This document shows, piece by piece, positions 47,691 through 56,192 of a stretch of 64,000 bases of DNA. How positions within the stretch are numbered: position 1 is the stretch's first letter; every line of letters starts with the position of its first letter. Below the pieces are notes generated by a model. The model was not told the origin of the DNA. It saw nothing but the letters and a program-made list of their open reading frames with translations, and ran no database searches. This DNA comes from Lysobacterales bacterium (GTDB taxonomy: Bacteria > Pseudomonadota > Gammaproteobacteria > Xanthomonadales > Xanthomonadaceae), in NCBI GenBank assembly GCA_014946745.1, contig JADCRD010000002.1:496001-560000 (forward strand), given 5' to 3'. A program made the position numbers and the translations under genes.

Positions 47691-49067
47691 TCACGCCATC
47701 CGCACCCAGCGCAGCAGGGTCGCGAAGTTCGGCGGCTTGCCGTGCATCAGCAGGCCGACGCGGAAGACCTTGCCGGCCACCCACATGGCGGCGGCTGCGG
47801 AGAGCAGGCCGATCAGCAGGGCCAGACCGATCTGCCACACCGGCGGCGGGGTGTTCGAGCTGATCCGCATCACCATCACGAAGGGGCTGACCGGCGGCGT
47901 CAGGCTGAGCACGGTAGCCAGCGTGGAGTTCGGGTCGCTGCGGATCGGCATCCATAGCAGCATCGGCGCGACCGCCAGCAGCACCACTGGAGTCAGCAGG
48001 CTCTGCGCCTCGCGCAGCTCGTTTACCGCGGCACCCGCCGCCGCCATCAGCGCACCGAAGGTGGCAAATGCGATCAGGAAGAACAGAGCGAACACGGCGA
48101 GCTGCCAGAACTCGACCAGACCGGTCAGGGCGAAGCTCAACAGCGCCAGCACGCCGAGGCCGGCGTACACCGACATCATCAGCAGGCCCACGCCGAGCTG
48201 ACCCAGGATCTTGCCGGCCATCAGCTGGGTCGGCGACACCGCCGCCAGCAGCACCTCGACCACGCGGCTGGATTTCTCCTCGACCGTGGTGGTCACCAGC
48301 ATCTGGCCGGCGGTCATGATGGCCATGAACATCAGCATCATGAAGGCGATCGGCAGGATCTCGCCCACCGCCAGCGCCGCACTGCTGTCGCCGTCTTCGC
48401 CAACGGTGACGGCGCGCACCCGCGGCAGCTCGTTCAAGGCGCGGACCTGCGAGGCATCGAGTCCGTTGGCCTGCATGCGCGCATCGATCAAGGCCGGACG
48501 CAGGGCGTCGCGGATCTCACCCACCACGCGTTCGTCGAGCTTCTTGCGGATGTAGAACTCGTAGCTGCCCAGCGTGCCCGAGTCGCCCGCGCGCACGGCG
48601 TCAGCGGCAATCACCAGCAGGGCGAGGCGACGCGCATCGCCTTCGCCGGTATCCAGCAGGCGCGCCTTCTCGGCGTCGAGATCGGCGCCGGGCGCGAGCG
48701 CGGTGATGCTGAGCGTGGGCACTTCTCCGAGCGCGGCCTCCATGCCCGCCTGCGCCTGTGCGCCACCTTGCAGGCCGCGCAGGGCGTCCGGCATCACCGC
48801 ATCGATGCGCGCCTGGGTCTTGCGACGGCGCTCGGCGAAGGCCTCGGGCGACAGCGCCTCGGCCAGCCGCACGTCGATGCCGGCGCCCGAGAGGTCGAGC
48901 ACGGCGACTTCGCCGCGCACGGGCGGCGTCTTGAAGTTGGTCAGCAGCGGCACCAGCAGAAGACCGACCAACATCATGGCTGGCACCGCCACCAGACCGA
49001 ACAGGAAGCCCTTGGTCAGGGCGGTGGAGACGAATTCGCGCCAGGCGATCTGCAGCACCTTGCTCAT
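47691..49067 (-). CDS. ABC-2 type (NatB-like) transporter permease
   Basis: The 458-residue permease has a first helix near the N-terminus (FLFGLVAVPAMMLVGLLLVPLL), a ~180-residue extracytoplasmic domain, then at least five C-terminal helices (IAFMMLMFMAIMTAGQML; MMSVYAGLGVLALLSFAL; LAVFALFFLIAFATFGALMAAAGA; LLTPVVLLAVAPMLLW; IGLALLIGLLSAAAAMW). TTTVEEKSSRVVEVLLAAVSPTQLMAGKILGQ is the NatB/ABC-2 coupling signature. It overlaps the ATPase gene by 4 bp. Exports Na+ in relatives; the substrate here is unknown. Confidence 0.85.
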   Translation of the reverse strand: MSKVLQIAWREFVSTALTKGFLFGLVAVPAMMLVGLLLVPLLTNFKTPPVRGEVAVLDLSGAGIDVRLAEALSPEAFAERRRKTQARIDAVMPDALRGLQGGAQAQAGMEAALGEVPTLSITALAPGADLDAEKARLLDTGEGDARRLALLVIAADAVRAGDSGTLGSYEFYIRKKLDERVVGEIRDALRPALIDARMQANGLDASQVRALNELPRVRAVTVGEDGDSSAALAVGEILPIAFMMLMFMAIMTAGQMLVTTTVEEKSSRVVEVLLAAVSPTQLMAGKILGQLGVGLLMMSVYAGLGVLALLSFALTGLVEFWQLAVFALFFLIAFATFGALMAAAGAAVNELREAQSLLTPVVLLAVAPMLLWMPIRSDPNSTLATVLSLTPPVSPFVMVMRISSNTPPPVWQIGLALLIGLLSAAAAMWVAGKVFRVGLLMHGKPPNFATLLRWVRMA

Positions 49068-49996
49068 GCGCCCTGCTCCCCGTTGAGGTCGGTGCCGACG
49101 ATGTCGATGAAGATGTCCTCCAGGCTGGGCCGGACGATCTCCAGCTTGGCCGGCGGCCATTCGCGCGCCAGCGCGGCCAGCGTGGCCGGCAGGTCGGTGC
49201 CTTCGGCCAGGGCGATGCGGTAGCCACCCTCCTGCGCGCTGATGCCGGTGACGCCGGGCAAGGCGCGCACGCTGGCCGGCACCTCCGCCGCGGGCCGCAG
49301 CGGCTCCAGCTGGATCGCGTTGCGCTGATGCCCGGCGCGGATCCCGGCCAGGGTATCGTCCAGCACCTTGCGGCCCTGATGGATCATGACGATGTGGTCG
49401 CACATGGTCTCGGCCTGCGGCATGACGTGGGTCGAGAACAGCACGGTGCAGCCGCGCGCGTGCTCGGCTTCGATCAGGCTCTTCAGCAGCCGCATGTTCA
49501 CCGGGTCAAGCCCGCTGAAGGGCTCGTCGAGGATCAGCAGCTCGGGTTCGTGGATCGTCGCGGCGATGAACTGCACCTTCTGCTGCATGCCTTTCGACAG
49601 CTCCTCGCAGCGCTTCCTGGCGACCTCGGGCAGGCCCACACGCTCCAGCCACTGCTGGGCGCGGCGCTTGGCCTCGGCGCGCGACAGGCCTTTGAGCACG
49701 CCCATGTGCAGAAGGAAGTCGGCCACCTTCATCTTGCGGTAGACGCCGCGCTCTTCCGGCAGATAGCCGATGCGGTCCTTGGCCTTGAGCGCCGAATCGA
49801 AGCCCAGCACCCGCACCTCGCCGCGATCGGGAAACAGGATCGACAGCAGCATGCGCAGCGAGGTGCTCTTGCCGGCGCCGTTCGGGCCGATGATCCCGTA
49901 CAGCGCACCGCGCGGCACGCTCAGGTGCAGATCGCGCACGGCGTGCTTGGGGCCGAAGGACTTTTCAAGGCCGATGAGTTCGATCGCAGGCGTCAC
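49064..49996 (-). CDS. ABC transporter ATP-binding protein (NatA-like)
   Basis: GTG 49996 (GGAG 8 nt upstream) gives 310 residues beginning at the expected TPAIELIGLEKSFG. Walker A is GPNGAGKST, the signature is LSKGMQQKVQ (the NatA-type variant), Walker B is LLILDEPFSGLDP, and the switch His is in FSTHVM. The ~80-residue C-terminal extension is typical of this exporter class. The stop overlaps the permease start (ATGA), so the two subunits are coupled. Confidence 0.9.
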   Translation of the reverse strand: MTPAIELIGLEKSFGPKHAVRDLHLSVPRGALYGIIGPNGAGKSTSLRMLLSILFPDRGEVRVLGFDSALKAKDRIGYLPEERGVYRKMKVADFLLHMGVLKGLSRAEAKRRAQQWLERVGLPEVARKRCEELSKGMQQKVQFIAATIHEPELLILDEPFSGLDPVNMRLLKSLIEAEHARGCTVLFSTHVMPQAETMCDHIVMIHQGRKVLDDTLAGIRAGHQRNAIQLEPLRPAAEVPASVRALPGVTGISAQEGGYRIALAEGTDLPATLAALAREWPPAKLEIVRPSLEDIFIDIVGTDLNGEQGA

Positions 49997-50140
49997 GCGC
50001 AGCTCCGGTGGCGAAAGGACGGCGGGCCGGAGTATGCGACAGGGTGGGGTGTGACATGCGCGGAATCCTGGGCGCGCCAGGGCGACACGGATCACGTCCA
50101 TCCTGAACTTGCTCCGTGGTCGCGCGTCCGGCGCTGACCC

Positions 50141-50740
50141 TCAGGGCTGCACCCACCGCCCGTGCCAGCCGTCCTCGGCCTCGAACTGCGCGCGGCGGTG
50201 GCCGCTGTGGGCGAGGTGCAGCCAGTCGATCCGCTCAAGAGTGAACTCGACCAGGGCGAAGTGCTCGCGGCCCAGTTCGACGATTGCGGGCGCGAGGCCG
50301 GGCTGAAGCGCATCCGCCGGCAGGCCGCTGCCGGCCTCGGTGAGGGCGGCACCCGGCGCGTTGTCGACGGTGTAGCAGCGACGCCCGAAGTCGGTGGTGC
50401 GCTGCCAGGCGGCGTCGACGGCCTCGCCCACGAGCTGCGGCGTGGCGCGACCGGCGAGACGCAGCTGCACGCCCTCACCGAAGAAACACCAGCTGGCGCG
50501 CGGGTCGTCGTGCAACTGGCGGAGCTTGGGCGAGCGGCGATCGGTGTGGAAAGCGAGGCGTGAGGTCTCGCGCTCGGCCCGACGCAGCACCACGTAGCGC
50601 GCGTCGGGCCCGTACGCGCCAAGGCTGGCGAACACGCCCTGGTGGAAGGGCGATTGGCGGCGCGCGGCGCCTTCGATCAGAAGGCTCCAGACCTGGTCGA
50701 GCACGGCATCAAGGCGGTCGGGCTGCGGCTGCGTGGACAT
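50141..50740 (-). CDS. pyridoxamine 5'-phosphate oxidase-like FMN-binding protein
   Basis: The 199-residue split-barrel protein contains RYVVLRRAERETSRLAFHTDRRSPKLRQLHDDPRASWCFF, the FMN-phosphate and dimer region of the PNPOx-like family (Alr4036-type domain). The C-terminal IDWLHLAHSGHRRAQFEAEDGWHGRWVQP resembles the PNPOx end (W-L-x-P). It lacks neighbours in vitamin B6 metabolism. A flavin-linked reductase or oxidase is likely; the substrate is unknown. Confidence 0.78.
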   Translation of the reverse strand: MSTQPQPDRLDAVLDQVWSLLIEGAARRQSPFHQGVFASLGAYGPDARYVVLRRAERETSRLAFHTDRRSPKLRQLHDDPRASWCFFGEGVQLRLAGRATPQLVGEAVDAAWQRTTDFGRRCYTVDNAPGAALTEAGSGLPADALQPGLAPAIVELGREHFALVEFTLERIDWLHLAHSGHRRAQFEAEDGWHGRWVQP

Positions 50741-51044
50741 GGAAACGCCTGAGGTCTGCGGTCGGGCGGCATCGGCCCCTGGGCTGCGAAGCGTAGGCGC
50801 GACTGGAGCGTCCGGCCGTGAATTCGAGCGGCGGGCGGGTGCTCAGCCCGCCCTCCGGCCGGGCTCAGAGCGAGTGAAAAAATCCCGACGCCATAGCGCA
50901 GGCGTCTCTGGGTGTGCGTGGCAAGGCGCGGTACGTGAATTCAAGGGCGTTTGGCGAGCCAGTGACCGCGGAATTCGCGCAGCGCGCTGCCGCCACGGGC
51001 AGCCAGAGGCGGCCGCCGTAGGGGGATGGATCTTTCACATGCTC
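50741..51044. other. 304-bp gene-free region
   Basis: It lies downstream of mlaA and upstream of the FMN-binding gene, both on the minus strand. There is an unusual A-run (GTGAAAAAATCCC near 50874). No hairpin with T-run, gene or repeat that I can support. Confidence 0.4.
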
Positions 51045-51887
51045 TCAGCGCCGGATCTCACCGAGGTCGACGTCGGGGATCTCGTAGTCGTAGTCGGGCA
51101 GCAGGTAGTCGGGGAGATCGCTGCTGCAGTCCTCGATCTGGCAGCGGCGACGCTGCAGGTAGGCGTCCCGGACCAGCAGGTAGTCGTCCTCGGCTTCGCG
51201 CAGCAGATCGTCGAACTGCAGGGCGCTGGCGCGCGCGTCGATGCCGTACATCACGCTGACGCCCCAGCCGTACTCGCTGGCGGTCCAGCTGATCGGGCTG
51301 ACGCGGGTGGTGGCGAGGCGGCCGCCGACATCACGCAGGGTGCCCGGCCCGAAGATCGGCATGACCAGATAGCGCGAGTCGCGCCAGCCCCAGCGCCCCA
51401 GGGTCTGGCCGAAGTCGGCGTCACGGTAGGGAATCTCCATGCGGCTGGCCGGATCGAAGAAGCCGCCGATGCCAACGGTGGCGTTGATCGCGAAGCGGCC
51501 AAGCGCGGCGCCGGCCGGGCCCGGCTCGCCCTGCAGCAGCAGGTTGAGCGAGGCCAAGGGCTGCTGCAGGTTGCTGAAGAACTTGCGCACGCCGTTACGC
51601 AGCGGCGCCGGGGTCAGGGTCTGGTAGGTCTTGGCGACGGGCCGCAGGGCGAAGCGGTCCAGGGTCATGTTGAAACGATGCATGGGGCGGTTGAAGCGCT
51701 CCCACGGATCAGGCTGCCTCTGCGATTCCTGGGCCGCGGCGCTGCGCGGGCCGGAGTTCTCGAGGTCCAGCCCCGGGCCCCAGCTGGGGGGCGTGGTGGT
51801 GTCCTGCGCGCGGCCATCCTGGCCCAGGCCGAGCAGCGCCAGCGCGAGCGCGCTGACGACGAGGCTGCGTGCGATGCGTGTGTTCAT
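51045..51887 (-). CDS. mlaA: outer-membrane lipid asymmetry protein MlaA (VacJ)
   Basis: ATG 51887 (AGGAG upstream) gives 280 residues with signal MNTRIARSLVVSALALALLGLG. There is no lipobox Cys, unlike the E. coli lipoprotein. The MlaA core is clear: DPWERFNRPMHRFNMTLDRF, NLQQPLASLNLLLQG, RFAINATVGIGGFFDPAS, DFGQTLGRWGWRDSRYLVMPIFGPGTLRD. MlaA removes misplaced phospholipids from the outer leaflet and passes them to MlaC. Here it is the last gene of the mla operon rather than standing apart as in E. coli. The C-terminus is Asp/Tyr-rich (LPDYLLPDYDYEIPDVDLG). Confidence 0.9.
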   Translation of the reverse strand: MNTRIARSLVVSALALALLGLGQDGRAQDTTTPPSWGPGLDLENSGPRSAAAQESQRQPDPWERFNRPMHRFNMTLDRFALRPVAKTYQTLTPAPLRNGVRKFFSNLQQPLASLNLLLQGEPGPAGAALGRFAINATVGIGGFFDPASRMEIPYRDADFGQTLGRWGWRDSRYLVMPIFGPGTLRDVGGRLATTRVSPISWTASEYGWGVSVMYGIDARASALQFDDLLREAEDDYLLVRDAYLQRRRCQIEDCSSDLPDYLLPDYDYEIPDVDLGEIRR

Positions 51888-51962
51888 GGCGCTCTCCTGC
51901 GCTCGGTGCGACGGGGTGTGGCGTGGGGGTGGGGCTGGACTGAGGAGGAGCAAGCTCGCGCG

Positions 51963-52253
51963 TCAGTCGGTGGACAGTCGATGCGCGACGCAGATGGCGC
52001 GGTAGCGTGACGAGACCGGCTGCAGGGCGAGCGTTCGGCCAGCGCTTCCGGCCTCACGCCGCAGCAGGTGCAGGCAGGCGACGCCGGCGCTGTCGATGTC
52101 GTCGAGCGCACCGAGGTCGATGCGCTGCAGGGCGGCACTGTGGCGCGCGGCCTCGCCGAGCAAGGTCGCGGCCTCTTCGACGCCAAGGCGTCCGGCGAGC
52201 TTCAGCACGCCGGCCTCGAAGCGCATCTGCAGGGCGGGCTCAGCCCTGGACAT
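51963..52253 (-). CDS. mlaB: STAS-domain protein MlaB
   Basis: The 96-residue STAS domain (VLKLAGRLGVEEAATLLGEA ... QRIDLGALDDIDSAGVACLHLL) has the conserved D-S-A-G loop of MlaB/SpoIIAA. MlaB stabilises and activates the MlaFE ABC core in the cytoplasm. Its start lies inside the 3' end of mlaC (14-bp overlap). Confidence 0.87.
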   Translation of the reverse strand: MSRAEPALQMRFEAGVLKLAGRLGVEEAATLLGEAARHSAALQRIDLGALDDIDSAGVACLHLLRREAGSAGRTLALQPVSSRYRAICVAHRLSTD

Positions 52254-52857
52254 CGATCTCGCCGCGGTTCAGGCCCTCGATCACTTCGTCCAGGCTCTGC
52301 CGACGCAGGCGCTCATCGAACTGGGTGCGGAAGGTCTGCACGTAGGACACGCCTTCGACGATCACATCGAACACCAGCCAGGCCTCACCCACCGGACGGA
52401 ACAGATAGTCGACCTTGACCGGGGCGCCGCCGCGGCGGTGAATCTCGCTGGCCACGCGCACGATCTGGCCGCCGCGCAGCTCGGTCTCGCCGGCGACGCG
52501 CACATCGAGGCTGGGGTCGGCGTCGAGCATGGCGGCGCCGTACTTGTTGAGCAGGCTCTTTACCAGGGCGTTGGCAAAGGCGCTGACCTTGGCCGGATCG
52601 GCGCCGCGGCTGTGCCGACCCAGCACCAGGCGGGCTGAGTACTCACGGTCGAACAGGGCGTCGAGCTCGCTTTCGACGAAGGCGTTGAGCTTGCCGCGAT
52701 CAGCGCTGAACTCGGCGCGCTGCTCGACCAGGGTCTTCAACACACTTTCGGTGCGCTCTTCAACGATAGCCGCGGGGCGGGCGTTGGCGGCGACCGCCGC
52801 GCTGGCGCAGAGCAGCAGGGCAAGCAGGCTCGACTGCACGAGATGGGTGATGCGCAT
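52240..52857 (-). CDS. mlaC: periplasmic phospholipid-binding protein MlaC
   Basis: The 205-residue protein has signal MRITHLVQSSLLALLLCASAAVA. The MlaC/Ttg2D domain is visible in LDALFDREYSARLVLGRHSRGADPAKVSAFANALVKSLLNKYG and KVDYLFRPVGEAWLVFDVIVEGVSYVQTFRTQFDE. It shuttles phospholipids across the periplasm between MlaA and MlaD. It starts 11 nt after mlaD. Confidence 0.9.
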   Translation of the reverse strand: MRITHLVQSSLLALLLCASAAVAANARPAAIVEERTESVLKTLVEQRAEFSADRGKLNAFVESELDALFDREYSARLVLGRHSRGADPAKVSAFANALVKSLLNKYGAAMLDADPSLDVRVAGETELRGGQIVRVASEIHRRGGAPVKVDYLFRPVGEAWLVFDVIVEGVSYVQTFRTQFDERLRRQSLDEVIEGLNRGEIDVQG

Positions 52858-52868
52858 AGGGGTCTCCT

Positions 52869-53366
52869 TTACTCCGCAGCGGCAGGGCTGGCGTCGGTCT
52901 TTTCGCCCGATTCGCCGTTACCGAACATGAACTGGCCGATGAGCTGTTCCAGCACCACAGCCGACTGGGTCAGCAGGATCTCGTCGCCGTCCTTGAGCGG
53001 CTCGGGGTCGCCGCCCGGGGCCAGGCCCACGTAGCGATCGCCCAGCAGCCCGCTGGTATAGATCGCGGCGGCGGTGTCCGCGGGCAGCTCGCCGGCATCG
53101 CTGCTGATCCGCAGCGTGGCGATGGCATCGAAGCTGACCGGGTCGAGCACCACGCTCGCGACCTCGCCGACCTTGACCCCGGCGATGCGCACCGGCGCGC
53201 GCACCTTCAGCTCACCGGCGTTGGAGAAGCGCGCGGTCACGCTGTAGCTCTCGCCGCGCAGGCCGTCCTTCGAGTTGGTGGAGGCGAAGGCCAGCACCAG
53301 GGCGCAGGCGAAGCCCATCAGGATGAAGAAGCCGACGCTCCATTCGGTCTTTGCAGAAGTTGCCAT
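52869..53366 (-). CDS. mlaD: MCE-domain protein MlaD
   Basis: The 165-residue protein has an N-terminal anchor (WSVGFFILMGFACALVLAFA) and an MCE domain (YSVTARFSNAGELKVRAPVRIAGVKVGEVASV ... AAIYTSGLLGDRYVGLAPGGD). MlaD forms a hexameric ring on MlaFEB that receives lipid from MlaC. It begins 7 nt after mlaE. Confidence 0.92.
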   Translation of the reverse strand: MATSAKTEWSVGFFILMGFACALVLAFASTNSKDGLRGESYSVTARFSNAGELKVRAPVRIAGVKVGEVASVVLDPVSFDAIATLRISSDAGELPADTAAAIYTSGLLGDRYVGLAPGGDPEPLKDGDEILLTQSAVVLEQLIGQFMFGNGESGEKTDASPAAAE

Positions 53367-53373
53367 GGCGTCC

Positions 53374-54114
53374 TCAGTACAGCGTTGCGCTCAGGATGAA
53401 ATCGAGGCACAGCACCATCAGCGAGCCCATCACCACCGAGCGGGTGGTGGCGATCGAGGTGCCCTCGATGGTGGGCGGCGCGTGGTAGCCGGCGTAAGTG
53501 GCGATCAGGGTGGTGGCGATGCCGAAGAAGATCGATTTGACGATGGACTGGCCGAAGTCGTCGACCAGGTCGATGCTCTGCTGCAGCGAGCTCCAGTAGA
53601 AGCCGCTGTCGAGCCCCAGCACCAGCACGCCCTGCACGTAGCCGCCGAGAATGGCGAAGGCGCAGAACACCATGGTCAGCACCGGCAGGCTGATCACGCC
53701 GGCCAAGAAGCGCGGCGCGACCACCTTGCGCACGGGATCGATCGCCATCATCGACAGCGCGGTGATCTGGTCGGTCGCGCGCATCAGGCCCAGCTCGGCG
53801 GCCATCGCCGAGCCGGCGCGCCCGCAGAACAGGATCGCCGCCAGCACCGGCCCGAGTTCGCGATACAGGGTGAGACCCAGCAGCGTGCCCAGCGAGCTGC
53901 CGGCACCGAAGGTGCTCAAGGTGCGGTAGCCCTGCAGGGCGAGCACCAGGCCGACAAAGGCACCGCCGACCGCGACAATCGAGACCGAGCGCGAGCCGAT
54001 CGAATAGATCTGCGCGGCGGTGTCGCGCACAAAGCCGTGGCCCGGCCGGATCGCGCCGAGCACGCGCAGCAGAAACAGGCCCATCCGGCCGAGCGAAGCG
54101 AGCATCTCAGCCAT
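53374..54114 (-). CDS. mlaE: ABC transporter permease MlaE
   Basis: ATG 54114 gives 246 residues, overlapping the mlaF stop by 8 bp; a GTG six codons earlier is possible. Family motifs: GGAFVGLVLALQGYRTLSTFG, LYRELGPVLAAILFCGRAGSAMAAELG (the MlaE/YrbE signature) and MRATDQITALSMMAIDPVRKVVAPRF. About five to six membrane helices. It forms the inner-membrane channel for phospholipid transfer. Confidence 0.92.
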   Translation of the reverse strand: MAEMLASLGRMGLFLLRVLGAIRPGHGFVRDTAAQIYSIGSRSVSIVAVGGAFVGLVLALQGYRTLSTFGAGSSLGTLLGLTLYRELGPVLAAILFCGRAGSAMAAELGLMRATDQITALSMMAIDPVRKVVAPRFLAGVISLPVLTMVFCAFAILGGYVQGVLVLGLDSGFYWSSLQQSIDLVDDFGQSIVKSIFFGIATTLIATYAGYHAPPTIEGTSIATTRSVVMGSLMVLCLDFILSATLY

Positions 54115-54901
54115 GCGAAGCCCCCGCGCCACTGCGGCGATAGTCGAAGCCGATGGGGCCGTCCGGCGCGCCGTCGAGGAACTGACGCAGCAGGGGATCG
54201 CGGGTGGCGTTCAGTGCATCCGGCGAACCGGCGAAGACGATGCCCTGCTCGGCGACGACCACCACGTGGTCGGCCATCGCGAGGCTCTCGGCGACATGGT
54301 GGGTGATCACGAAGCTGGTCAGGCCCAGACTGTCGTTCAAGTTGCGGATCAAGGACAGGATCACGCCGCAGGCGATGGGGTCGAGGCCGGTCAGCGGCTC
54401 GTCGTACAACATCAGCGGCGGGTCCAGCACCAGCGCGCGAGCGAGCGCCACGCGGCGCGCCATGCCGCCCGAGAGTTCCTGCGGCATCAGCGCGCCGGCC
54501 TCGGCCAAGCCGACCGCGTTCAACTTCATCTGCACCAGCTCGCGCAGCACCGGCTCCGGCAGGCGGGTGTGCTCGCGCAGCGGCAGGGCGACATTCTCGA
54601 AGGTCGAAAGGTCGGTCAACAGGCCATTGCCCTGCAGCAGCACACCCATGCGCCGACGCAGGCGGAACAGCTCGGCGGTGCTGCGCGCGGGGTGCTCAAA
54701 GCCGAGCACGCGCACGCGGCCGGCCTGGGCGTCGAGTTCGCCCGTCACCGCGTGCAGCAGGGTCGACTTGCCGGCGCCGGACGGACCGATCACCGCGGTC
54801 ACCTTGCCAGCCGGCACGCGCAGGCTGGCCTCGCGCAGGATCACGCGCGGGCCACGCGCCAGCGTGACGCGGTCGAACTCGATGGCGGTGGATTCGGTCA
54901 T
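54107..54901 (-). CDS. mlaF: ABC transporter ATP-binding protein MlaF
   Basis: ATG 54901 gives 264 residues. Walker A GPSGAGKST, Q-loop VLLQGNGLL, signature LSGGMARRVALARAL, Walker B LMLYDEPLTGLDP and switch His in VITHHV are intact. ELSGGMARR is typical of MlaF/Mkl. First gene of mlaFEDCBA; the six genes overlap or lie within ~75 bp of each other, so they form one operon. Confidence 0.92.
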   Translation of the reverse strand: MTESTAIEFDRVTLARGPRVILREASLRVPAGKVTAVIGPSGAGKSTLLHAVTGELDAQAGRVRVLGFEHPARSTAELFRLRRRMGVLLQGNGLLTDLSTFENVALPLREHTRLPEPVLRELVQMKLNAVGLAEAGALMPQELSGGMARRVALARALVLDPPLMLYDEPLTGLDPIACGVILSLIRNLNDSLGLTSFVITHHVAESLAMADHVVVVAEQGIVFAGSPDALNATRDPLLRQFLDGAPDGPIGFDYRRSGAGASHG

Positions 54902-55272
54902 TCGGGGTGTCGTGAGTCGCGTGCGAGGCACGCACGAGGCGCGAAAGGCGCTTGGAGAAGCGTGACGGCGCGCATCTTACGGCCTGCGGCAGTGCAGCAA
55001 GAGCAAGAGCGGGTGAGCGCGGCGCTCCGAGCCGCAGCGATCGCCGCCCCCAGCGGGCGGCGCAGCGCCCTCATGAACAGCGTTTGTTTTGCCTTTTCAA
55101 TACGTTGCGACGCGTACGCAGAGTCAGGCCCGAGCGCGATTGGCATGAAGCTGGGCTGAAAGGGCGCCGCTCGCGAGGCGGCCGACTGCGGCCTCGTCAC
55201 CTCGTTTCGCGGGCGCGACGCGCCCCCGGTCACCCTTGCGCAAAGGGCGACGCGCCCCAAATCCACGACGGC
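54902..55272. other. 371-bp divergent intergenic region
   Basis: It lies between mlaF (minus) and the rhomboid gene (plus) and should hold both promoters. GGGCGCGACGCGCCC (about 55210-55224) is a 6-bp hairpin, and a related GGGCGACGCGCCCC follows near 55246. An AT-richer patch (TTTGTTTTGCCTTTTCAATACG, 55083-55104) could be a promoter. No gene supported. Confidence 0.4.
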
Positions 55273-56151
55273 ATGGACCTCCCCGTATACGAAACCCATC
55301 CCGACCCGGCCACCCAGGCTGCCCATGACCGCCAGCGCTTCCGCCGCGGTCTGTTCATCGCCGGCGGCTTCATCGTGCTGCTGTGGTGGATCAAGGCCTT
55401 CGAGCTCGCCTTCGACACCGACTTCGGCGTGCTCGGCAACCGTCCGCGCGAGTGGGCCGGCCTGCTCGGCGTGCTGACCGCGCCGCTGCTGCACGGCTCG
55501 GTGGCGCATCTGATGTCGAACACGCTGGCCCTGCTGGTGCTGGGCACCCTCGCCTTCGCCTCGTTCCCCAAAGCCACCTGGCGCAGCCTGCCGCTGATCT
55601 GGGCGCTGGCCGGCCTCGCGGTGTGGGGCTTCGCCCGCGAAAGCTTCCATATCGGCGCCAGCGGGCTCACCCACGGCCTGATGTTCCTGCTGCTGACGCT
55701 GGGGCTGATGCGCCGCGACCGCGTCGCCATCGCCACCGGCTTCGTCGCCTTCTTTCTCTACGGCGGCATGCTGCTGACGGTGCTGCCGCGCGAGCCCGGC
55801 GTGAGCTGGGAGTACCACCTCGCCGGCGCGGTGTTCGGCGTGATCAGCGGACTGCTGTGGGCGCGGCTCGACCCGCTGCCGCCGCGCAAGCGCTACAGCT
55901 GGGAGATCGAGGAAGAGCTCGAAGCCGAGCAGCGCGCGCTGGAGCAGGCGACCTGGGAGCCGGCGCGGCCAAACGAGGTGCAGCCCCTGTGGGACGGCCC
56001 GCAGCGTCCACCCTCGCCCAAGGTCCCGCCCCTGCGCGGCGTGGTGGTGCAGTTTCCGCTGCGGATCGAAGCGGGCGAGGTGCGCTTCACGCGCGCAGCA
56101 GATCGAGGTGAGGCCCAAGGCTCAGCGGAGACGGATCCGCCGCGGAGCTGA
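55273..56151 (+). CDS. rhomboid-family intramembrane serine protease
   Basis: The 292-residue protein has six membrane segments within residues 26-195. Catalytic Ser130 lies in HIGASGLTHG (GxSG) and His182 in WEYHLAGAVFG, forming the rhomboid dyad. His79 and Asn83 (HLMSN) supply the oxyanion pocket. So it should be active. A ~90-residue cytoplasmic tail, Pro- and Glu-rich, follows. Substrate unknown; not linked to the neighbouring mla operon by strand. Confidence 0.88.
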   Translation: MDLPVYETHPDPATQAAHDRQRFRRGLFIAGGFIVLLWWIKAFELAFDTDFGVLGNRPREWAGLLGVLTAPLLHGSVAHLMSNTLALLVLGTLAFASFPKATWRSLPLIWALAGLAVWGFARESFHIGASGLTHGLMFLLLTLGLMRRDRVAIATGFVAFFLYGGMLLTVLPREPGVSWEYHLAGAVFGVISGLLWARLDPLPPRKRYSWEIEEELEAEQRALEQATWEPARPNEVQPLWDGPQRPPSPKVPPLRGVVVQFPLRIEAGEVRFTRAADRGEAQGSAETDPPRS

Positions 56152-56192
56152 GCCGCGGCGGCGACCGGCGCGCGCTGGCGCAGCGCATCCGC

